From NCBI GenBank assembly GCA_948471095.1, contig CAOKRG010000026.1, positions 1-35,851 of the forward strand: a DNA stretch of 35,851 nt. Direction: 5' to 3'. The position numbers and the translations under genes are program-made. The stretch's first letter is position 1. The number at the start of each line of letters is the position of its first letter. A model generated the notes under the pieces. The model was not told where the DNA came from and made no database searches. It worked only from the letters and a program-made list of their open reading frames with translations. This DNA is from an uncultured Oscillospiraceae bacterium (GTDB lineage: Bacteria > Bacillota > Clostridia > Oscillospirales > Acutalibacteraceae). Below, one piece after another: positions 32,341-35,851 of this stretch.

Positions 32341-33314
32341 CGCGAACCCCTTCCCCTCATGCTTTCATATTCCTCCCGCAGCAGCCGGTATTCCAGCCGG
32401 GTCTTCATCTCTCCCTCGTGCCAGGTCCAGCCCGGACGCTCCGCCTCCTTGATCATGCCGCATTTCTGCATGATCCGCTCCGAGCCCTTGTTCTCCGCCA
32501 GACACCCGGTGGAGACCCGGTATACCCCGTCCTCCTCAAAGGCGAAGCGGAGGACCTCCCCCATGGCCTCCGTGCCATAGCCCCGGCCCCAGAACTCCGG
32601 AAAGTAAAAGTACCCGGCATGGACCAGCTTGCCCGCCGGGGTCCGGTCCGTAACCGTGTAGCCCGCCGAGCCCAGCTGCCTGCCGCTTTCCCTCTCCTCC
32701 ACCCGGAAAAAGTAGAAGCTCCGGTCCGGCTTTCTGGCGTCCGCCAGCACTCGGGCAAAGTCCGCATGGGCCTCCTTCCGGCTGTGGACCATAATGTCCC
32801 GCTGGTAGCGGCTCATAGCCCCCTCATCGCTTTTCAGCTGGTAATAGTCTTCCTCGTCCGCCGGGGTATAATCCCGCAGAACCAGCCGGGAGGTCTCCAG
32901 ACGAATCATACTCCCCTTCCAGCCCAAAAATGCGTCGATCAAGGCGATATCCGCCCAATCCTTCTCCCGGCCCAGGGCCTCCTTCTGCTTTCGGACGCTG
33001 GGAAGGCTGGCCGCGCGCAGGCCCTCTACCTCCACGACCTCTTCCGTGTCCCAGTCCTCCAGCACCTCCACCCAGCGGTTCACGGCAAACACCCTCGTGT
33101 TGTCCAGCCCCTTCCGCTGAAAGGGCAGGCCGCGCTGTTCCAGCCGGTCCGCCAGCTCCTTTGTGCAGACCAGGTCCACGTCCCGGGTGGACTCCTTCAC
33201 GCCGTAAAGCACCAGGGCCGCGCCGGAGGTGAGCCAGCAGTCCTCCCCGCCGAAGAAGTCCAGCCCTTGCACAATGTTCAGAACGTCCGCCCGCCTTAAC
33301 CGCCGTTCCTCCAT
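32337..33314 (-). CDS. Nucleotidyltransferase-like domain fused to GNAT acetyltransferase
   Basis: 325 residues. Residues 1-135 resemble stand-alone nucleotidyltransferase-like proteins (AbiEii/DUF6036 type): LTSGAALVLYGVKESTRDVDL gives the G-[AS]-x(n)-D-x-D core, followed by an alpha/beta region ending DIALIDAFLGW. Residues 136-325 form a complete GNAT domain of RimJ/RimL type: MIRLETSRLVLRDYTPADE, acetyl-CoA motif FWGRGYGTEAM, LAENKGSERIMQKCGM and a closing EYRLL strand. At the junction an internal ATG (32909) has GGAAGGGGAG just before it, so a free GNAT protein may also be made. ATG 33314 (GGAAGGGG upstream) is the start. Substrates of both halves unknown. Coupled to the 44-residue peptide. 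Confidence 0.82.
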   Translation of the reverse strand: MEERRLRRADVLNIVQGLDFFGGEDCWLTSGAALVLYGVKESTRDVDLVCTKELADRLEQRGLPFQRKGLDNTRVFAVNRWVEVLEDWDTEEVVEVEGLRAASLPSVRKQKEALGREKDWADIALIDAFLGWKGSMIRLETSRLVLRDYTPADEEDYYQLKSDEGAMSRYQRDIMVHSRKEAHADFARVLADARKPDRSFYFFRVEERESGRQLGSAGYTVTDRTPAGKLVHAGYFYFPEFWGRGYGTEAMGEVLRFAFEEDGVYRVSTGCLAENKGSERIMQKCGMIKEAERPGWTWHEGEMKTRLEYRLLREEYESMRGRGSR

Positions 33315-33377
33315 GAAATATCCCCTTCCTCTTTTAGAGACTGTATTTATAATTGCGCCGCTAATAAACAATCGGGA

Positions 33378-33545
33378 TGCTGGGGTCGGGACTGCGTCCC
33401 GAATAGGGGCCTACGGCCCTTTGGAAGTATTATATGGCCTCCGGGCGCCAATGCCGCGCCCTGCGGCAAGGTCGCGAGACTCTGTCTCGCGCTCTGCCAG
33501 GTGCCTAACGCACCTGGACCGCGTTCTTTGGCTGCCATTAGCTGA
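33378..33545 (+). repeat. Mosaic hairpin repeat, CCTAAC subfamily (copy C)
   Basis: GGTCGGGACTGCGTCCCGA, GGGCC-TAC-GGCCC, AGTATTATATGGCCTCCGG, GCCGC...GCGGC, CGCGAGAC-TCT-GTCTCGCG, CCAGGTGC-CTAAC-GCACCTGG (33497-33517), ACCGCG, CCATTAGCTG. The first block recurs inverted at 22759-22788. Confidence 0.8.
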
Positions 33546-33571
33546 GAGGTAATTCTTCGGCTGACGGCTTC

Positions 33572-34813
33572 TCATAAGTCCCCTTGGGCCAAGGCCTTTG
33601 CCATGCTCTCTCCGGCCAACCGGCCCGTGGAAAAGGCGATCTGCAAGTTATAGCCCCCGGTGGGCGCGTCCACGTCCAGCATTTCCCCGGCAAAGTAGAG
33701 GCCCTTCACCAGCCGGGACTCCATGGTCCGGGGGTCCACCTCCCCCAGGCGTACGCCGCCGGCGGTGACGATGGCCTCCTCCAGGGGCCGGAAGCCCTGC
33801 ACCTCAATGGTAAAGTCCTTCAACAGGGCCAAAAACCGCCGCCTCTGCTCCTTGGTCACCGTGTTGCACCGGGTCCCGCCGGGAGTGCCGCCGCGCTCCA
33901 CGGCCACGGGGATCAGCTTTTGGGGCAGCAGCCGGTCCAGAGCGTTGGCGAACTGCCGGTTTTTGTTCTCTTCCAGGTCCCGCAGCAGGCGTGCGTCCAG
34001 CTGGGCCTGGTCCAAGGCGGGCTTCAGGTCGATGTGCACCGTGTACCGCCCGGGCTCCATGGGCCGCATATGGGAGGACGCGCTGAGGATGGTAGGCCCG
34101 GACAGGCCGAAGTGGGTGAAGAGCAGCTCGCCGAAGTCCGTATAGACGGGCTTTTTCTTTCCGGCGGCGGTAACTTTCACCCCGCAGTTCCGCAGGGAGA
34201 GGCCCATGAGCTTTTGGCACCAGCCCCCGGCCTCCACCAGGGGCACCAAAGCCGGGGCAAGAGGGGTAATGCTGTGGCCCGCGCCCTGGGCCAGACGGCA
34301 GCCGGAGCCGTCCGAGCCCGTGGCCGGGTAGGAGGCCCCGCCGCAGGCCAGCAGCACGGCCTGGGCCCGGTACTCCTTCCCCGCCGCCGCTACGCCCACC
34401 GCGCGGCCCTCTTCCACCAGCACCCGGGCCACGGCCTCCCGGCGCACCTGGGCTTTCCCGGCCCAGCGGGCCAGGGCCTGGGCAATGTCCCCCGCCTTGT
34501 CCGACTGGGGGAACACCCTCCGCCCCCGTTCGGTCTTTAAGGGCACGCCCAGGCCCTCGAAGAAGGCCATAACGTCTTCGGGCGGAAAGGCGCACAGGGC
34601 CGTGTAGAGGAACTTTCCCCCCTGGGCCGCGGCCACCACTTCCTGGGGCGGGCAGCGGTTGGTCACATTGCAGCGGCCCTTGCCGGTGATGCGCACCTTG
34701 CGCCCCAGGTCCCGGTTTTTCTCGAAGAGCAGCACCGGCGCGCCCTGGGCGGCCAAAGCGCCCGCGGCCATCAGCCCGGCCGCCCCGCCGCCCACCACAA
34801 TGGCCCCGGTCAA
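33572..34813 (-). CDS. HI0933/YhiN-family flavoprotein (NAD(P)/FAD-dependent oxidoreductase)
   Basis: 413 residues. N-terminal FAD-binding motif IVVGGGAAGLMAAG, then KNRDLGRKVRITGKGRCNVTN characteristic of the family, QSDKAGDIAQAL, VLLACGGASYPATGSDGSG, and C-terminal GLYFAGEMLDVDAPTGGYNLQ with AFSTGRLAG. Exact reaction unknown; this conserved family is often annotated as an aminoacetone oxidase-like flavoprotein. The start is a TTG (34813) whose last two bases are shared with the regulator's stop (TTGA), with GGAGGAGG just upstream, so it is translationally coupled to the RpiR gene. Usually found near cmk in Clostridia, as here. Confidence 0.93.
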   Translation of the reverse strand: MTGAIVVGGGAAGLMAAGALAAQGAPVLLFEKNRDLGRKVRITGKGRCNVTNRCPPQEVVAAAQGGKFLYTALCAFPPEDVMAFFEGLGVPLKTERGRRVFPQSDKAGDIAQALARWAGKAQVRREAVARVLVEEGRAVGVAAAGKEYRAQAVLLACGGASYPATGSDGSGCRLAQGAGHSITPLAPALVPLVEAGGWCQKLMGLSLRNCGVKVTAAGKKKPVYTDFGELLFTHFGLSGPTILSASSHMRPMEPGRYTVHIDLKPALDQAQLDARLLRDLEENKNRQFANALDRLLPQKLIPVAVERGGTPGGTRCNTVTKEQRRRFLALLKDFTIEVQGFRPLEEAIVTAGGVRLGEVDPRTMESRLVKGLYFAGEMLDVDAPTGGYNLQIAFSTGRLAGESMAKALAQGDL

Positions 34814-35676
34814 GCCTCCTCCACCTTCTCGTAGACCCCGTACTCGTCCCAGATGGACTCAATGGCCCGCAGGGACTCGGCCACCTCGGCCTTCTTCCGG
34901 ATGGCCACGGTGACGATCAGGGCGTTGATCAGGCTCAGGGGGCCCACCAGGGAGTCCACAAAGGAGACCATGTCGCTGCGGGCCAGCAGCAGGTGGGAGG
35001 CCCCCTGGGCCAGGGGGGAGAGGGGGCTGTCCGTTATGGCGATGGCGGTCATGCCCCGGCTGGAGGCGTATTTCAGCGCCTTGGCGGCCTTTTTCGAGTA
35101 GCGGGGGAAGCTGATGGCGATGATGGCGTCCCCCGGCCCCACCCGGACCATCTGCTGCAAAATCAGCGCCTCGCTGGTGGCCTCGATGAGCTGCACGGTG
35201 TCGAAGATGAGCCGCAGGTAATGGGCCAAAAAGGTGGCCAGGGCCAGGGAGCTGCCCGCGCCCAGCACAAAAACCCGTTTCGCGCCCACCAGAGCGTCCA
35301 CGGCCTGGTAGAAGGCGGGCTCGTCCAAATTCTCCCGGGTGCGGCGCAGAATGTCGATGTCCTGGCCCAGCACCGCGTCCAGCAGCTTTTCCGGGGGGAT
35401 GTTCCGGGAGGTCATCTCCAGGCGCTGGAAGCTGGTGAGCTTGTTGCGGATCATCTCCTGCACGGCCTGCTGCATGGCCGGGTAGCCGGAGTAGCCGATC
35501 TCGGTGGCGAAGCGGACCACGGTGGACTCGCTGACCCCCACAGTAGCGCCCAGCCGGGAGGCGGTCATAAAGGCCACTTGGTCCGGGTGGTCCTGCAGGT
35601 ACTTGGCGATGGCCCGCTGGCTTTTGGAAAACCCCCTCCGGCTGCGCTGGATCCGTTCGGAAAGCTGGTCGTTCAT
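34810..35676 (-). CDS. MurR/RpiR family transcriptional regulator
   Basis: 288 residues. N-terminal helix-turn-helix (about 1-75): SKSQRAIAKYLQDHPDQVAFMTASRLG, GVSESTVVRFATEIGYSGYP. SIS sugar-phosphate domain (about 115-250): RVFVLGAGSSLALATFLAHYL, GDAIIAISFPRYSKKAAKAL, GMTAIAITDSPLSPLA. Such regulators respond to phosphosugars or sialic/muramic acid derivatives; the effector here is unknown. ATG 35676 is chosen because GGAAG lies nine bases upstream and the length fits the family; ATGs at 35703 and 35742 lack a Shine-Dalgarno. Coupled to the flavoprotein by a 4-base overlap, which does not by itself suggest a sugar target. Confidence 0.93.
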   Translation of the reverse strand: MNDQLSERIQRSRRGFSKSQRAIAKYLQDHPDQVAFMTASRLGATVGVSESTVVRFATEIGYSGYPAMQQAVQEMIRNKLTSFQRLEMTSRNIPPEKLLDAVLGQDIDILRRTRENLDEPAFYQAVDALVGAKRVFVLGAGSSLALATFLAHYLRLIFDTVQLIEATSEALILQQMVRVGPGDAIIAISFPRYSKKAAKALKYASSRGMTAIAITDSPLSPLAQGASHLLLARSDMVSFVDSLVGPLSLINALIVTVAIRKKAEVAESLRAIESIWDEYGVYEKVEEA

Positions 35677-35713
35677 GTTGCCGATCTTCCTCTCAAAAGA
35701 CATTAATAGTTTT

Positions 35714-35742
35714 ATTTTACGTCTTTTCGGGAAGAAAATCAA
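35714..35742 (-). promoter_or_regulatory. Promoter of the RpiR-flavoprotein unit
   Basis: Minus strand TTGATT (35737-35742), 17 bases, TAAAAT (35714-35719), about 40 bases before ATG 35676. Confidence 0.6.
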
Positions 35743-35760
35743 GAAAAAAATGAGGCAAGC

Positions 35761-35781
35761 ATTACAATCGTAGGTTGTAAT
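35761..35781. promoter_or_regulatory. Perfect dyad, candidate operator
   Basis: ATTACAA-TCGTAGG-TTGTAAT: seven-base perfect arms and a seven-base spacer, about 20 bases upstream of the RpiR-gene -35. AT-rich, operator-like. Confidence 0.4.
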
Positions 35782-35788
35782 ATTAAAT

Positions 35789-35849
35789 GCGAAAGAACAC
35801 GAAGCCCCAAAAGCGGGGCGGGAGAGTTCTTCCGCATTTATTTTTTTAT
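35789..35849 (+). terminator. Hairpin with T-tract near the right edge
   Basis: Outer arms GCGAAAGAAC and GTTCTTCCGC (one mismatch) enclose GCCCC...GGGGC. They are followed on the plus strand by ATTTATTTTTTT. No plus-strand gene precedes it within the window, so its partner is unclear. Confidence 0.35.
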
Positions 35850-35851
35850 AC

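Noticed and set aside
3287-33545. Reading all repeat hairpins as rho-independent terminators
   Set aside because: Most stems are not followed by a T-run, they occur in both orientations relative to genes, and separate canonical terminators exist next to several of them (6271, 24117, 28173).
1-35851. Integrated phage, insertion sequence or conjugative element
   Set aside because: No transposase, integrase, structural phage or conjugation gene was recognised; the AP2-like gene alone is not enough.

Overview
The window looks like a chromosomal piece of a GC-rich, low-skew Clostridia genome, most likely an Oscillospiraceae gut anaerobe (Flavonifractor/Intestinimonas/Oscillibacter-like). This is inferred from strong AGGAGG ribosome binding sites, a fused IspH-ribosomal protein S1 gene, an alpha2-type glycyl-tRNA synthetase, a fused SecDF, a MecA-like adaptor, a YabE-like G5/3D protein, and the order flavoprotein - cmk - plsC - ispH/S1. 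No phage, transposase, CRISPR array, tRNA or rRNA gene was seen.

Layout. 1-2433 is the 5' part of a large secreted surface protein that runs off the left edge. 2877-5950 holds a short MecA-like protein, ribulose-phosphate 3-epimerase, and a two-gene membrane unit (AEC permease plus a small membrane protein). 6310-7935 is a cell-wall 3D/G5 hydrolase. 8415-11189 is a sortase-anchored adhesin whose leader (11217-11407) carries two consecutive c-di-GMP-I (GEMM-I) riboswitch aptamers. It is preceded by a phage-like zinc/AP2 DNA-binding protein. 12326-17922 is a tight run recA-recX-GH51-DUF6171-GH127, which joins SOS recombination genes to an arabinose-releasing pair. 18132-20824 holds a proline-rich single-pass membrane protein and glyS. 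21215-23873 is the only plus-strand island (ruvC-ruvA, then a PfkB sugar kinase). 24161-30220 holds a DUF378 protein, SecDF, an alpha/beta hydrolase and the IspH-S1 fusion. 30666-35676 holds plsC, cmk, a 44-residue membrane peptide coupled to a nucleotidyltransferase-GNAT fusion, a HI0933-type flavoprotein and an RpiR/MurR regulator.

The intergenic spaces are full of one family of mosaic, hairpin-rich repeats, with about a dozen loci. They share fixed blocks (GCCTCCGGCGGC, ACGAAACTTTTACTG, AAAACTTTTACACG, CCTAAC/GGACCGCG), and between these blocks sit perfect stems whose sequences differ completely from copy to copy. Short palindromes of the TTCGC-NNN-GCGAA type sit inside some of the loops. 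Together with the tandem riboswitch, this repeat family is the most unusual content of the window.

Gene cooperation that can be inferred: RecA/RecX/RuvA/RuvC serve DNA repair; GH51 plus GH127 release L-arabinose from alpha- and beta-linked arabinofuranosides, and Rpe is a pentose-phosphate enzyme that can take the products onward; SecDF and the surface proteins belong to the export and cell-envelope side; c-di-GMP probably sets adhesin output. Starts were moved inward from the longest open frame wherever a Shine-Dalgarno sequence or family alignment demanded it.
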